From Clostridia bacterium (lineage in GTDB: Bacteria > Bacillota > Clostridia > Christensenellales > UBA1242), in the NCBI GenBank assembly GCA_017523305.1, contig JAFWWV010000110.1, forward strand, positions 1 through 34,526: DNA of 34,526 nt, given 5' to 3'. Under the pieces are notes generated by a model. The model was not told the origin of the DNA. It searched no databases and worked only from the letters and a program-made list of their open reading frames with translations. This document shows, in pieces, positions 10,204 to 18,331 of this stretch. The translations under genes were made by a program, and so were the position numbers. How positions within the stretch are numbered: position 1 is the stretch's first letter; each line of letters opens with the position of its first letter.

Positions 10204-10246
10204 TTGACAATGGTTTTTAATTATGTTATTAATAAAAAAAATAGGA
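10204..10246 (+). promoter_or_regulatory. Promoter and ribosome site of the DUF2130-type gene
   Basis: TTGACA (10204-10209), 17 nt, TATTAA (10227-10232) with an extended TGT just upstream. The ribosome site AGGAG (10242-10246) stands 10 nt before the ATG at 10257. The signals look functional even though the gene is interrupted. Confidence 0.7.
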
Positions 10247-10256
10247 GTTTTATATT

Positions 10257-11798
10257 ATGAGAAGTATTATTTGTCCACATTGTAAAAAAGAATTTTCAAT
10301 GGAAAAAAATGATTATGAAGAAATTGTTAAACAACTTTATGGAAAAGAGTTAGAGGAGAGAATAACTCAAAAGGAAAATGAATTTTTAAAAGATAAAAAT
10401 TATGAAATTGAAAATTTAAAACAAAAGCAAAAATCTGAAAACGCTGAAAAAGAAAAAGATTTTAATTTACAAATAGAAAAATTAAAATCTAAAATAGAAA
10501 CACTTGAAGAAACAAAAAAAAATGAAATAGAAAAAGAAATAAAAAATAAAGAATTACAATTAAAAGATTCTATTGAAGAAGAGAAAAGAAAAAATAGAGA
10601 ACAAGAAAATAAAATTAATAATTTGCAAGAAGAAATCTCTAGATTAAAAGAAGAAAAAACTAAAAAAATAGAAGAATTAACTGAAAAATATGAAGAAAGA
10701 CTAGAAATAAGTAAAGAAGAAAAAATTAATGAAATAAATATTGCTGAAGCTAGAATAAGGGAAACTCTTAATCAAACTATTAGTAGTAAAAATATAGAAA
10801 TACAATAATTGAAAGGACAAGTAAATAGTTTTCAAACTGAAAAGCAAAATGCTATATTGTCAACTGTAGCTCAAAAAGAAGATGAAATAAGAAATAAAGA
10901 ACAAGAAATAATAAAATTAAGAAACGATTTAAGTTATAAAGAAAAGGAAATTGAAAATCAAAGACTTCAGTTAGAAAAAGATTATATTGAAAAACTAAAA
11001 GATAAAGATAATCAAATATTTTATTTAAAAGATATGAAAGCAAAATTATCCACAAAGATGGTAGGAGAGTCATTAGAAGAACATTGTAAATTAGAATTCG
11101 AAAAAATAAGGCAAACAGGTTTTAAAAAGGCATATTTTGAAAAAGATAATGATATAAAAAATGAAACAAAAGGGGATTTTATTTTTAGAGATTATGATGA
11201 AAATGGAAATGAAATTGTTTCAATTATGTTCGAAATGAAAAATGAGAATGAAACAACAGTTACAAAACATAAAAACGAAGATTTTTTTAAAAAGTTAGAT
11301 AAAGATAGAAATGATAAAAAATGTGAGTATGCTGTTTTAGTTTCTTTATTAGAACAAGATAATGAGTTGTATAATATTGGAATCGTAGACGTTTCTCACA
11401 AATATGAAAAAATGTATGTTATAAGACCACAATTTTTTGTTCCTTTAATTACTTTAATTCGTAATGCTTCTACGAAAGCTTTAGAATATAAAAATGAACT
11501 AACTATAGCTAAAAATCAAAATATAGATATAACAAATTTTGAAAACGAATTGAATGATTTTAAAGATAAGTTTTTAAAAAATGTAGTAAGTGCTAAAAAT
11601 CATTTTGACAAAACTATTGATGAAATTGATAAAACAATTAATCATTTACAAAAAATAAAAGAAGAATTACAAGGGACTATAAGTCAATTTTCAAAAGCAA
11701 ATACAAAGGCAGAGCAATTAACAATAAGAAGTTTAACAAAAAATAATCCGACAATGAGAATAGCTTTTGAAGAATTAAACAAAAAAGAGAATAGATGA
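10257..11798 (+). pseudogene. DUF2130-family coiled-coil protein, interrupted by an in-frame TAA
   Basis: The reading frame is continuous over 513 sense codons except for one TAA at 10806-10808. The part before the stop (183 aa) has the CPHCKKEF N-terminal ribbon (residues 5-12, only one Cys pair) and a long coiled coil. The part after it (329 codons) continues the coiled coil and then holds the conserved DUF2130 domain. In that domain, D307 and E326-x-K328 (counting through the stop) are spaced like a PD-(D/E)xK nuclease core. No Shine-Dalgarno precedes the second half, whose only nearby start would be the TTG right after the stop, so two separate proteins are unlikely. One base change (CAA or GAA to TAA) explains the break. 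Recent inactivation is the simplest reading; sequencing error, strain mixture or readthrough are alternatives. The normal role of the family is not established. Confidence 0.75.
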
Positions 11799-11819
11799 AA
11801 AAACTCTATTCTTTTTTTT
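11787..11819 (+). terminator. Terminator after the DUF2130-type gene (copy B)
   Basis: The hairpin arms GAATAGA and TCTATTC, with A-T extensions, enclose a loop containing the gene's own TGA stop (11796-11798), and a run of T follows. It is a near copy of the hairpin at 10147-10179. Confidence 0.8.
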
Positions 11820-11873
11820 ATTTTTAATTTAAAAATGTAAAACATAAGAAAGTTTTGTTTCATATTATGAAAT

Positions 11874-12467
11874 ATGATAGAAGTTTTGCTTTTTTCTTTT
11901 TCGATAAGTATTGATGCTTTTGGTTATTCTTTAGGTTTTGGAAGTAAAAATATTAAAATAAATAAAATCGATTTTTTTATACTTAATATAATAAACTCTT
12001 TAATATTAACATTGTTGTTAGTAGTTTTTTATAAATATAGTTATATTTTGAACAATGAAGTAATTGAAATTATAAGTCCTTTACTTCTATGTTTGTTTGG
12101 TTTTTATTATATTGTACAATCTTTTATTGCTTTATTTAAAAGTTATAAAGATTTGAGCAAAAAAAGTTTTGCAACAAAAAATCAAGATATGTTATTAGGC
12201 GTACAAAAAAACACTTATTTTAAATTTTTCGATTTGTTTTTATTATTATCAATCTTTATTTTTGAAAATGCTTTTTCTACATTCATTTTTTATACAAACT
12301 TAAGTAATCCTGTTTTATTTGTTGCTTCAAATTTTTTCTTTCATTATATGTTTTTTTTAATTGGTTTTGATTTAGGAAATAAAATTGTTAAAAAAATCAA
12401 TTTTAGTTCTTCGTTTATTACTGGTTATATATTTGCATTTTTAGGTTTATTTGAAATTTTTATGTAA
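11874..12467 (+). CDS. MntP/YtaF-like polytopic membrane protein
   Basis: The 197-aa protein is almost entirely hydrophobic, with about six helices. It begins with the SISIDAFGYSLGFG segment that typifies the MntP/YtaF superfamily (manganese efflux pumps and sporulation membrane protein YtaF). A second half-motif, with Asn and Ser in a helix near 132-145, fits an internal duplication. Because it lacks an obvious second Asp motif, the YtaF branch seems closer than true MntP, so I give no symbol. A TATTAT box (11863-11868) ends 5 nt before the ATG, but no good -35 box is seen. The gene ends 6 nt from the convergent SGNH gene. Metal transport is possible but not shown. Confidence 0.6.
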   Translation: MIEVLLFSFSISIDAFGYSLGFGSKNIKINKIDFFILNIINSLILTLLLVVFYKYSYILNNEVIEIISPLLLCLFGFYYIVQSFIALFKSYKDLSKKSFATKNQDMLLGVQKNTYFKFFDLFLLLSIFIFENAFSTFIFYTNLSNPVLFVASNFFFHYMFFLIGFDLGNKIVKKINFSSSFITGYIFAFLGLFEIFM

Positions 12468-12473
12468 CAAATG

Positions 12474-13235
12474 TTATGAAAACTTAGTTTCTTCATCTAA
12501 ATCTTCTAATTTATTATTATTTCTATTGTGATTTTTGTTAAAAATAGATTTAGTTAATTTTATTATATAATTTCCAATTTTTTTATAACCTTTTTCGTTT
12601 GGGTGAATTCCGTCTTTACACAAATAGTTTCTATAATTTTTATTAAGTAAAAATTGACTTCTAATATCAATAATAGGGCAGGAGTTTAAAATAGCTAATT
12701 CAATTAAAGCCATATTATATCTTTCGTGTTGTCTTGTTATATTTGAAAGGTCTTGTTTTAAAAAGGCTAATATTTTTTCTTTATCTGCTTTTTTTGATAT
12801 TACATTTTCAAAATATCTAGTAGAATCCATTGGTATCATAGTAGTAATAATTACATTTATGTTATTGTTTTTTAATTTTGTAATACATTTTTGTAATATC
12901 TTTTTAAATTCTTTAATTGGTGTTACTGGTAATTGTTTTTTATTTGGTTCTTCAGCTACTTTTTGCCAATTGTAATCAGCATCATTACCACCAATACTAA
13001 ATATTAAGTAATTGGTGTTTTCTTGTTTTAAAGAAGTTATAATTTGGTCTAATATATTTTTTGAGTAAATTCTTTTTAATGTTTGGCCGTAAAAAGAAAA
13101 ATTATTAATAGTTACTTTATAATAATCTTCAACAATATTAACAGCATTTTGTTTTACTAAACTAATTTGATTGTCGTTTGTTATTATTCCTTTTGGTATA
13201 GAATCTCCAACAACAGTAAAAGTTTTTTTGCTCAT
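12474..13235 (-). CDS. SGNH/GDSL-family hydrolase
   Basis: This 253-aa protein has all four SGNH blocks: GDS with nucleophile S12, the Gly of block II near residue 51, GGND with N84, and D208/H211 in DGIHPNEKG. The family comprises esterases, lipases and acetyl-hydrolases acting on lipids or on O-acetylated sugars. The substrate cannot be told from the sequence. No signal peptide is present, so it should be cytoplasmic. The start is supported by the ribosome site AAAGGGAG upstream of the ATG (complement of about 13244-13251). The C-terminus, rich in Asn, Lys and Glu, appears disordered. It is divergent from the XRE operon, with 184 nt between the two starts. Confidence 0.88.
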   Translation of the reverse strand: MSKKTFTVVGDSIPKGIITNDNQISLVKQNAVNIVEDYYKVTINNFSFYGQTLKRIYSKNILDQIITSLKQENTNYLIFSIGGNDADYNWQKVAEEPNKKQLPVTPIKEFKKILQKCITKLKNNNINVIITTMIPMDSTRYFENVISKKADKEKILAFLKQDLSNITRQHERYNMALIELAILNSCPIIDIRSQFLLNKNYRNYLCKDGIHPNEKGYKKIGNYIIKLTKSIFNKNHNRNNNKLEDLDEETKFS

Positions 13236-13383
13236 AATTTTTCTCCCTTTGTTAATTTTATTTTATATAAATATAGTTAAAAACTCACTCTATTTAATAT
13301 AAAGTAAATAAACTATTTGTTTTTGATTAATAGAATTCGCAAAAAAATTGTTCTACAAACAGTAGAATTGTTAATAAAATAAA

Positions 13384-13413
13384 GTTGATTTTAATCAACA
13401 AGTATAATAAAAT
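13384..13413 (+). promoter_or_regulatory. Promoter with overlapping palindrome upstream of the XRE regulator
   Basis: TTGATT (13385-13390), 17 nt, TAAAAT (13408-13413), then exactly 6 nt to the ATG at 13420, with no Shine-Dalgarno. A 7-bp palindrome, GTTGATT-TT-AATCAAC (13384-13399), covers the -35 box. It is a reasonable operator for autoregulation by the XRE protein. A second small inverted repeat, TTCTAC and GTAGAA (13351-13367), lies further upstream. Confidence 0.6.
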
Positions 13414-13419
13414 ATTAAT

Positions 13420-14076
13420 ATGAAAGATTTAAAGAAAATAATAGCAAACAACTTAATAAAATATAGAAAAAATGCAAAGTTAACACAACTCGAACTCGCA
13501 GAAAAATTAATGTATTCAGATAAAAATGTTTCTAAGTGGGAAAGGGGAGATGCAGTTCCTGATGTTGTTATATTAAAACAAATAGCAGATATATATGGTG
13601 TAACTGTAAATGATATGCTTGAGGAAACTGATGAAATAGCTGAAAGTATTGCTGAACCAAAAGTAAAAAAGGAAAAGAAAAAAACTTTTAATAAAAAACA
13701 AATACTCATAACTTCTTTATCAGTAATTCTTGTTTGGCTTGTAGCAATTGTAGGTTATGGAATAATGGCTTTTACACCAATTAAAGATTCTGCATGGATG
13801 ATTTTTATAGTAGCAATTCCTGTTTCGTTTATAGTGTTGCTTGTTTTTACAAGTATTTGGTGTACAAACTTATTAAACGCAATAACTGTATCTTTTTTAA
13901 TATGGTCAATAGCAGTTGCTATTCATATTTGCGTTCCTGTACCTGAAATATGGTTAATTTATATTGTAGCAATTCCTTTACAAGTTTTAGATGTTCTTTG
14001 GTTTACTTTTAGAAAGGTAAATAAAAATTTGTTAAAAAGTCAACAAGAAGAAACAAATTTGGGTGAACAAGAATAA
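13420..14076 (+). CDS. XRE-family regulator with C-terminal membrane helices
   Basis: Residues about 5-60 form a classic XRE helix-turn-helix (LTQLELAEKL, then NVSKWERG). A charged linker (about 68-92) and four hydrophobic helices (about 97-195) follow, so the DNA-binding domain would be tethered to the cytoplasmic membrane. Proteins of this HTH-plus-membrane design are common in Clostridia, but what they sense is mostly unknown. Its TAA overlaps the ATG of the next gene (TAATG), so the two are translationally coupled. It heads a five-gene operon with yigZ, hpt, recX and acpS. A palindrome on its -35 box suggests self-repression. Confidence 0.9.
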   Translation: MKDLKKIIANNLIKYRKNAKLTQLELAEKLMYSDKNVSKWERGDAVPDVVILKQIADIYGVTVNDMLEETDEIAESIAEPKVKKEKKKTFNKKQILITSLSVILVWLVAIVGYGIMAFTPIKDSAWMIFIVAIPVSFIVLLVFTSIWCTNLLNAITVSFLIWSIAVAIHICVPVPEIWLIYIVAIPLQVLDVLWFTFRKVNKNLLKSQQEETNLGEQE

Positions 14077-14669
14077 TGTATACTTTACAAAATCAAAAAG
14101 AAAATAAACTTGTAATTGAAAAATCAAAATTTATTTCATACATATTTAGTTGCTCTTCTCAGGAAGAGCAAACTTCTTTATTAAAGCAATTAAAAAGAGA
14201 ACATTTATCAGCAACTCATATTTGCTATGCTAGTTCTTTTTTTTCAAATAATCAAATATTAAATTATTCAAGTGATGATCGAGAGCCTTCAGGAACAGCA
14301 GGTTTGCAAATACTTCAAGCACTAAAAGAAAATAATATGGTCAATGTTTTATGTGTTGTTGTTAGGTACTTTGGTGGAATTAAATTAGGCGTTGCTGGGC
14401 TGGGTAGAGCATATAAAGATTCAGCACTTCAAGTAATTATTGATAATAAAAAAGAAGTGTGTTTAAAAAACAAATGTAATATAATTTGTGACTATAATCA
14501 GTACTCATTTATTAAGTCATATATGGATAAAAATTTTTTAAAACAAGAAGATTTAAAATTTGATAATGACATATCTTTTTTTGCTTATTTAAATGAAGAC
14601 GAGTTAAAATCGGTTCAAAATTGGGCCCAGAAGGTAGATATAGACGATTTTGACCAAAAGTACTGTTGA
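14076..14669 (+). CDS. yigZ: IMPACT/YigZ family protein
   Basis: The 197-aa protein has the UPF0029/IMPACT fold signature: a THICYA segment near residue 50, the SSDDREPSGTAG block near 65-77, and VVRYFGGIKLGVAGLGRAY near 90-110. A smaller C-terminal ferredoxin-like domain follows. Bacterial members (E. coli YigZ, B. subtilis YvyE) are linked to translation or proline-peptide handling but have no settled biochemical role. It starts inside the stop codon of the XRE gene and ends with TGA. The length is normal. Confidence 0.93.
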   Translation: MYTLQNQKENKLVIEKSKFISYIFSCSSQEEQTSLLKQLKREHLSATHICYASSFFSNNQILNYSSDDREPSGTAGLQILQALKENNMVNVLCVVVRYFGGIKLGVAGLGRAYKDSALQVIIDNKKEVCLKNKCNIICDYNQYSFIKSYMDKNFLKQEDLKFDNDISFFAYLNEDELKSVQNWAQKVDIDDFDQKYC

Positions 14670-14698
14670 TAAAACTTGTTAAAATTAGGGGTGTTTTT

Positions 14699-15226
14699 AT
14701 GAACGACAAAGATTTTAAAATTTTGTTTTCACAAGAAAAAATAGAAAAAAGAATTAAAATTTTAGCACAAGAAATTGATGAAAAATATGGTGATCAGCCT
14801 TTAACTTTTATATGTGTTTTGAAGGGTGCTGTTGTTTTTTATGTTAAACTTTTAGAGTACTTAAAAAACAAAAATGTTGAATTAGATTTTGTTCAAGTAA
14901 AAAGTTATGAAGGAACAGAAACTACTGGTCAAGTTAAATTTGTAAAAGACACTTCTTTAGATTTGGAAAATAAAATTGTAATTTTAGTAGAAGATATTAT
15001 TGATACCGGAATAACAGCAAAATTTTTATATGAACATTTTTTAACTAAAAAGCCAAAAGATCTTTTAATGTGTTCGCTTTTACAAAAACCAGATAAATTG
15101 CAAGTTGATTTAAAATTGCCAACACTAATTGGTTTTAATATTCCAAACAAATTTATAATTGGTTTTGGTTTGGACCTTGATGAAAGATATAGAAACTTAA
15201 ATGATATTTTAGTTCTTAAAGATTAA
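14699..15226 (+). CDS. hpt: Hypoxanthine phosphoribosyltransferase
   Basis: This enzyme transfers phosphoribose from PRPP to hypoxanthine or guanine in purine salvage. The 175-aa protein has the PRPP-binding motif VEDIIDTG at residues 97-104, the flexible-loop SYEG segment near 65, and the C-terminal GFGLDLDERYRNL block. I start at the ATG at 14699, preceded by AGGGGTG about 8 nt upstream. A TTG at 14666 would extend it by 11 residues but overlaps the end of yigZ and is not needed. As in Bacillus, it sits in a housekeeping cluster. Confidence 0.96.
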   Translation: MNDKDFKILFSQEKIEKRIKILAQEIDEKYGDQPLTFICVLKGAVVFYVKLLEYLKNKNVELDFVQVKSYEGTETTGQVKFVKDTSLDLENKIVILVEDIIDTGITAKFLYEHFLTKKPKDLLMCSLLQKPDKLQVDLKLPTLIGFNIPNKFIIGFGLDLDERYRNLNDILVLKD

Positions 15227-15254
15227 AATTTTTAATTTAATAGGAAACAGAAAT

Positions 15255-15866
15255 TTGAAAATTACAAAAATTGAAATACAAAAGAAAAATAAAAATAGAG
15301 TAAACTTATATTTAGATGAAGAATTTTATTGTGGTTTATCTTTAGAAACAATAATGAAAAACCATCTTAAAGAAGGGTTTGAAATAAATGAAAATCAAAT
15401 AGAGTTTTTAAAAACTGAAACCGAAAGAGAAGTTGCCTTATCAAAGGCTGTTGGTTATATATCTAAATGTCAAAAGACAAAAAAAGAAATTTTAAAATAT
15501 TTGTTATCAAAAGGTTTTGATGAAACAATTTGTCAACAAGTTATAGAAAAATTAGAAGAGTATAAATTTGTTGATGATGAAGAATATGCTAAAAATTATA
15601 TTAAGTTTAAAAACAAAAATAATGGTAGCCGTAAAATAGCAATGGAATTAAAACAAAAAGGTGTTGATGATGAAATTGCTTCACAAAGTTTAGAAAATTA
15701 TTCTTGTGATAGAGAAAGTGTTTTATCAGTCGCAACAAAATATTTAAAAAACAAAGATAGAGATTTAAAAACAAAACAAAAAGCATATAGACATTTAGCT
15801 TCAAGAGGTTATCAATCAGAAGATATAATTTTTGCTTTAAACAAATTTTTTAAGGAAGAGGAGTAA
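15255..15866 (+). CDS. recX: Regulatory protein RecX
   Basis: RecX binds RecA filaments and modulates recombination. The 203-aa protein shows the three tandem three-helix RecX repeats, with recognisable cores ISKCQKTKKEILKYLLSKGF (about 74-93), FVDDEEYAKNYI and a final repeat ending in RGYQSEDI. The start is TTG at 15255 (no ATG fits), with TAGGA about 10 nt upstream; a TTG start may keep expression low. recA itself is not in the window. The gene ends 5 nt before acpS, with the acpS ribosome site inside its last codons. Confidence 0.93.
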   Translation: MKITKIEIQKKNKNRVNLYLDEEFYCGLSLETIMKNHLKEGFEINENQIEFLKTETEREVALSKAVGYISKCQKTKKEILKYLLSKGFDETICQQVIEKLEEYKFVDDEEYAKNYIKFKNKNNGSRKIAMELKQKGVDDEIASQSLENYSCDRESVLSVATKYLKNKDRDLKTKQKAYRHLASRGYQSEDIIFALNKFFKEEE

Positions 15867-15871
15867 ACTCA

Positions 15872-16234
15872 ATGAAAGTAGTTGGTATTGATATTTTAGA
15901 AATTGATCGTTTTGTTGAAATTGAAAAAGATGAAACTAAAATGAGTAAAATGTTTACTGAAAAGGAAATTGAATATTTTAATAAATTTCAACACAAAACT
16001 TCTCATATAGCAGGAACCTTTTGTGCAAAAGAAGCATTTGTTAAAGCATTAAAAACAGGTTTTAATAAAGATATTTTTATAAAAGACGTTGAAGTTTTAC
16101 ATAATGAAAAAGGAGTGCCTTATATAAATACTCAAAATGAAAAGGTTAAAAACTTATTAAAAGAAAATGAAAAAGTAGATATTAGCATTAGTCATAATAA
16201 TTCTACAGCAACAGCAATTTGTATAATTTTTTAA
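15872..16234 (+). CDS. acpS: Holo-[acyl-carrier-protein] synthase
   Basis: AcpS moves 4'-phosphopantetheine from CoA to a Ser of apo-ACP, activating it for fatty acid synthesis. The 120-aa protein has D7 in VGIDILEIDR and E54 in FCAKEAFVKAL, the two Mg-binding residues, and the usual trimeric-enzyme length. GGAG about 10 nt upstream lies in recX. It is the last gene of the operon and is followed by a terminator. The placement acpS then a mazF-type gene resembles the Bacillus acpS to ndoA region, though alr is missing between them. Confidence 0.96.
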   Translation: MKVVGIDILEIDRFVEIEKDETKMSKMFTEKEIEYFNKFQHKTSHIAGTFCAKEAFVKALKTGFNKDIFIKDVEVLHNEKGVPYINTQNEKVKNLLKENEKVDISISHNNSTATAICIIF

Positions 16235-16264
16235 TTTTTACCTAAAAATGATTATAAAAAACTT

Positions 16265-16300
16265 AAAAAGGAACATAATTTTGTTATGTTTCTTTTTTTT
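16265..16300 (+). terminator. Terminator after acpS
   Basis: A 14-bp stem with one G-T pair (16265-16278 with 16284-16297) around TTTTG is followed by T. It separates acpS from the toxin module. Confidence 0.85.
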
Positions 16301-16329
16301 GTTTAAAAAAGTTTTAAAAGGGTAAAATT

Positions 16330-16515
16330 ATGAGTGAAGAAAAATTAATTGCTTGTGTTAACAATTATTGTGTTACAAATCATACAATGAAAAAGAAAAC
16401 AAGTAAATTTGTTTTAAAATCATACGATATAGTTAAAAAATCTTTATTTTATGAAACTTTTTGTTTAACTAATGAAAACAATTTTAAATATGAGCTTTGG
16501 TTAACAAGGGAGTAA
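16330..16515 (+). CDS. Unrecognised 61-aa protein in the antitoxin position
   Basis: This small basic protein (three Cys, many Lys, Asn and Phe) begins 7 nt after an AAAAGGG ribosome site and ends 1 nt before the mazF ATG. The mazF ribosome site GGGAG lies inside its last codons. That arrangement is typical of an antitoxin translated ahead of its toxin. I do not see the ribbon-helix-helix of EndoAI/MazE-type antitoxins nor an AbrB fold. The chain reads more like a short beta-rich domain. It may be a new antitoxin family or an unrelated protein; the antitoxin role is inferred from position and size alone. Confidence 0.6.
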   Translation: MSEEKLIACVNNYCVTNHTMKKKTSKFVLKSYDIVKKSLFYETFCLTNENNFKYELWLTRE

Positions 16516-16516
16516 A

Positions 16517-16858
16517 ATGATAAAAAGGGGAGATTTGTATTTTGCTGATTTAAGTCCTGTAGTAGGTAGTGAGCAAGGTGGAATAAGGCCAGTATTAGTT
16601 ATTCAAAATGATATTGGTAATAAATATAGTCCAACAGTTATCGCAGCAGCAATTACTAGTAAATTAAATAAAGCAAAATTACCAACACATATTGAAATTT
16701 CAAGTAGTGAATATGGTTTAGAAAAAGATTCTGTTGTTTTGTTAGAGCAAATTAGAACAATTGATAAAACTAGACTTAAAGAAAAAATAGGTGAATTAAA
16801 TTCTATTAAAATGAATCAAGTTAATAAGGCTATGATGATAAGCTTAGGTGTAATATAA
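16517..16858 (+). CDS. MazF/PemK-family endoribonuclease toxin
   Basis: MazF enzymes cut single-stranded RNA at short sequences and are held in check by a partner antitoxin. The 113-aa protein matches the Bacillus EndoA type: [18 protein letters not shown] at the N-terminus, catalytic R24 in [11 protein letters not shown], catalytic T47 in AAITSKL, and [12 protein letters not shown] toward the end. All key residues are present, so it should be active. It is coupled to the 61-aa gene upstream and ends in its own terminator. The position downstream of acpS matches ndoA in Bacillus. Confidence 0.95.
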   Translation: MIKRGDLYFADLSPVVGSEQGGIRPVLVIQNDIGNKYSPTVIAAAITSKLNKAKLPTHIEISSSEYGLEKDSVVLLEQIRTIDKTRLKEKIGELNSIKMNQVNKAMMISLGVI

Positions 16859-16890
16859 AAGTGGTTAATATATTTTAACCACTTTTTTTT
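16857..16890 (+). terminator. Terminator after mazF
   Basis: A 12-bp perfect stem (16857-16868 with 16875-16886) around TATATT is followed by T to 16890. Confidence 0.88.
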
Positions 16891-16900
16891 GCACCTTTTA

Positions 16901-16930
16901 TTGTTTTTTATATCTTTTTTGTGTTAATAT
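16901..16930 (+). promoter_or_regulatory. Promoter placed for a leaderless rlmD-type mRNA
   Basis: TTGTTT (16901-16906), 18 nt, TAATAT (16925-16930) with an extended TG at 16922-16923. The -10 box ends 6 nt before the ATG and no Shine-Dalgarno is seen. Confidence 0.65.
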
Positions 16931-16936
16931 ACAAAT

Positions 16937-18223
16937 ATGAGTGAATTTGAAAAAGATGTTTTTAAAATAAAAATAGATGAAGTAAATATAAATGGCGAAG
17001 GTGTAGGTTTTTTACAAGACAATATAAAAGTATGTGTAAAAAATGTTTTGCCAGGAGAAGTAGTAAAAGTTAAATCTATTTTTAAAAAGAATAATTTTAT
17101 AAAAGCAGAATTAATTGAAGTTTTAGAGTCTAATCAAAATAGAATAAAACCAGTTTGCCCATATTTTTCATTATGTGGTGGATGTGACTATCAACAATTA
17201 AAAAATGTAGATGCTATTAAACAAAAAAAACAAATATTTGAAAACTATTTTAAAGATATTTATACTAAAGAAATTGAATTTATAGATAATAACAAACCTT
17301 TTGAGTATAGGAATAAAGCTTCTTTTATAGTAAAAAACGGTAAGGTGGGTTTTCAAAAAGAAGGAAGTAATAATATAGTTGAAATTGAAAATTGTTGTAT
17401 AGTTAAACCAGAAATTAATAAAGTTTTAAGTATTTTTAGAAAATGGTTAAATTTAACCAAAGAAGAAAATGTAAATCATATTGTTATTAGGGTTTTAAAC
17501 AAAAAACTAATAATAACCATTGTTTGTGCTTCAACTATAAAGAAAGTTGATTTGCTTGTTGAAAAAATAAAAGAATGTTTTAAAGATAACTCTTTTGGAG
17601 TATATTTAAATTTTAACTCTTCTAAAAATAAAATTTTAGGTGACAAATGGAAACATATATACGGACTTAAAGTTTTAGAAGATGTTTTTGATGATGTAAA
17701 ATATTCTGTTCACCCTAATTCCTTTATGCAGATAAATGATGAAGTGCGAAATATTTTATATAAATCCGTTCAAGAAGAAATTAAAAATGAAGTTGTTATA
17801 GAAGGTTATAGTGGGGCTGGTTTGCTTTCAGGAATTTTGTGTAAAACAGCAAAAGAAGTTATAGGTGTTGAAATTAACAAAAATGCAACAGAAAACGCAA
17901 ATAAGTTAAAAGAAGAAAATAATTTAACAAATTTACAAAATATAAATGGTGATTGTAAAAATGTTTTACCTGTTTTAGCAAAAAAATATAAAAGTGCAAT
18001 TTTTGTTATTGATCCACCAAGAAGTGGGTGTGACCAAAATACTTTACAATCTTTAAAAGATAACTATATTTCAAAAGTAGTATATGTTTCTTGCAACCCT
18101 TATACTTTAAAGCAAAATTTAAGGTTTTTATCTGATATTTTTAATGTGGAAAAAATTAAAATGTTTAATATGTTTCCAAATACTTCAGAAGTAGAAACTT
18201 TAACTGTTTTATCAAGAAAATAA
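16937..18223 (+). CDS. 23S rRNA (uracil-5-)-methyltransferase, RlmD/RlmCD type
   Basis: The 428-aa protein has an N-terminal TRAM RNA-binding domain (about 5-62) and an iron-sulfur site (C74, C80, C83 and one of the paired Cys near 151). The SAM-dependent methyltransferase domain has IEGYSGAGLL, DPPRSGCD and YVSCNP, with nucleophile C386 and a C-terminal Glu in SEVETLTVL. Members methylate U747 or U1939 of 23S rRNA; Gram-positive RlmCD does both, and TrmFO-independent tRNA methylation is also known in the family. The exact target cannot be told here. It is monocistronic between two terminators. Confidence 0.93.
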   Translation: MSEFEKDVFKIKIDEVNINGEGVGFLQDNIKVCVKNVLPGEVVKVKSIFKKNNFIKAELIEVLESNQNRIKPVCPYFSLCGGCDYQQLKNVDAIKQKKQIFENYFKDIYTKEIEFIDNNKPFEYRNKASFIVKNGKVGFQKEGSNNIVEIENCCIVKPEINKVLSIFRKWLNLTKEENVNHIVIRVLNKKLIITIVCASTIKKVDLLVEKIKECFKDNSFGVYLNFNSSKNKILGDKWKHIYGLKVLEDVFDDVKYSVHPNSFMQINDEVRNILYKSVQEEIKNEVVIEGYSGAGLLSGILCKTAKEVIGVEINKNATENANKLKEENNLTNLQNINGDCKNVLPVLAKKYKSAIFVIDPPRSGCDQNTLQSLKDNYISKVVYVSCNPYTLKQNLRFLSDIFNVEKIKMFNMFPNTSEVETLTVLSRK

Positions 18224-18229
18224 AAAATT

Positions 18230-18262
18230 AAATAGAGATAAAATTTTTATCTCTATTTTTTT
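18230..18262 (+). terminator. Terminator after the rlmD-type gene
   Basis: A 14-bp stem (18230-18243 with 18245-18258) on a very tight turn is followed by T. A few terminal pairs probably open to form a normal loop. Confidence 0.85.
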
Positions 18263-18297
18263 ATATATATTATCTAACTATTTTACATAAAAAGTAT

Positions 18298-18325
18298 TTG
18301 AAATTACATTAATTTAAGTTATAAT
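18298..18325 (+). promoter_or_regulatory. Promoter placed for a leaderless lgt mRNA
   Basis: TTGAAA (18298-18303), 16 nt, TATAAT (18320-18325). The box ends 6 nt before the lgt ATG and there is no Shine-Dalgarno. Confidence 0.72.
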
Positions 18326-18331
18326 GAAGTT

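Noticed and set aside
10806..10808. TAA as a recoded sense codon in this organism
   Set aside because: TAA ends many genes here (for example acpS, mazF, feoB) and the interruption is unique, so a mutation or error is simpler.
10809..11798. Second half of the DUF2130-type gene as a separate TTG-started gene
   Set aside because: The TTG is immediately after the in-frame stop, has no ribosome site, and the protein would begin mid coiled-coil.
14666..14698. TTG at 14666 as start of hpt
   Set aside because: It overlaps the end of yigZ and lacks a ribosome site; the ATG at 14699 has AGGGGTG at a good distance.
16330..16515. Classical ribbon-helix-helix (EndoAI/MazE) antitoxin
   Set aside because: No RHH pattern of hydrophobic strand followed by two helices is visible and the protein is too short and Cys-containing.
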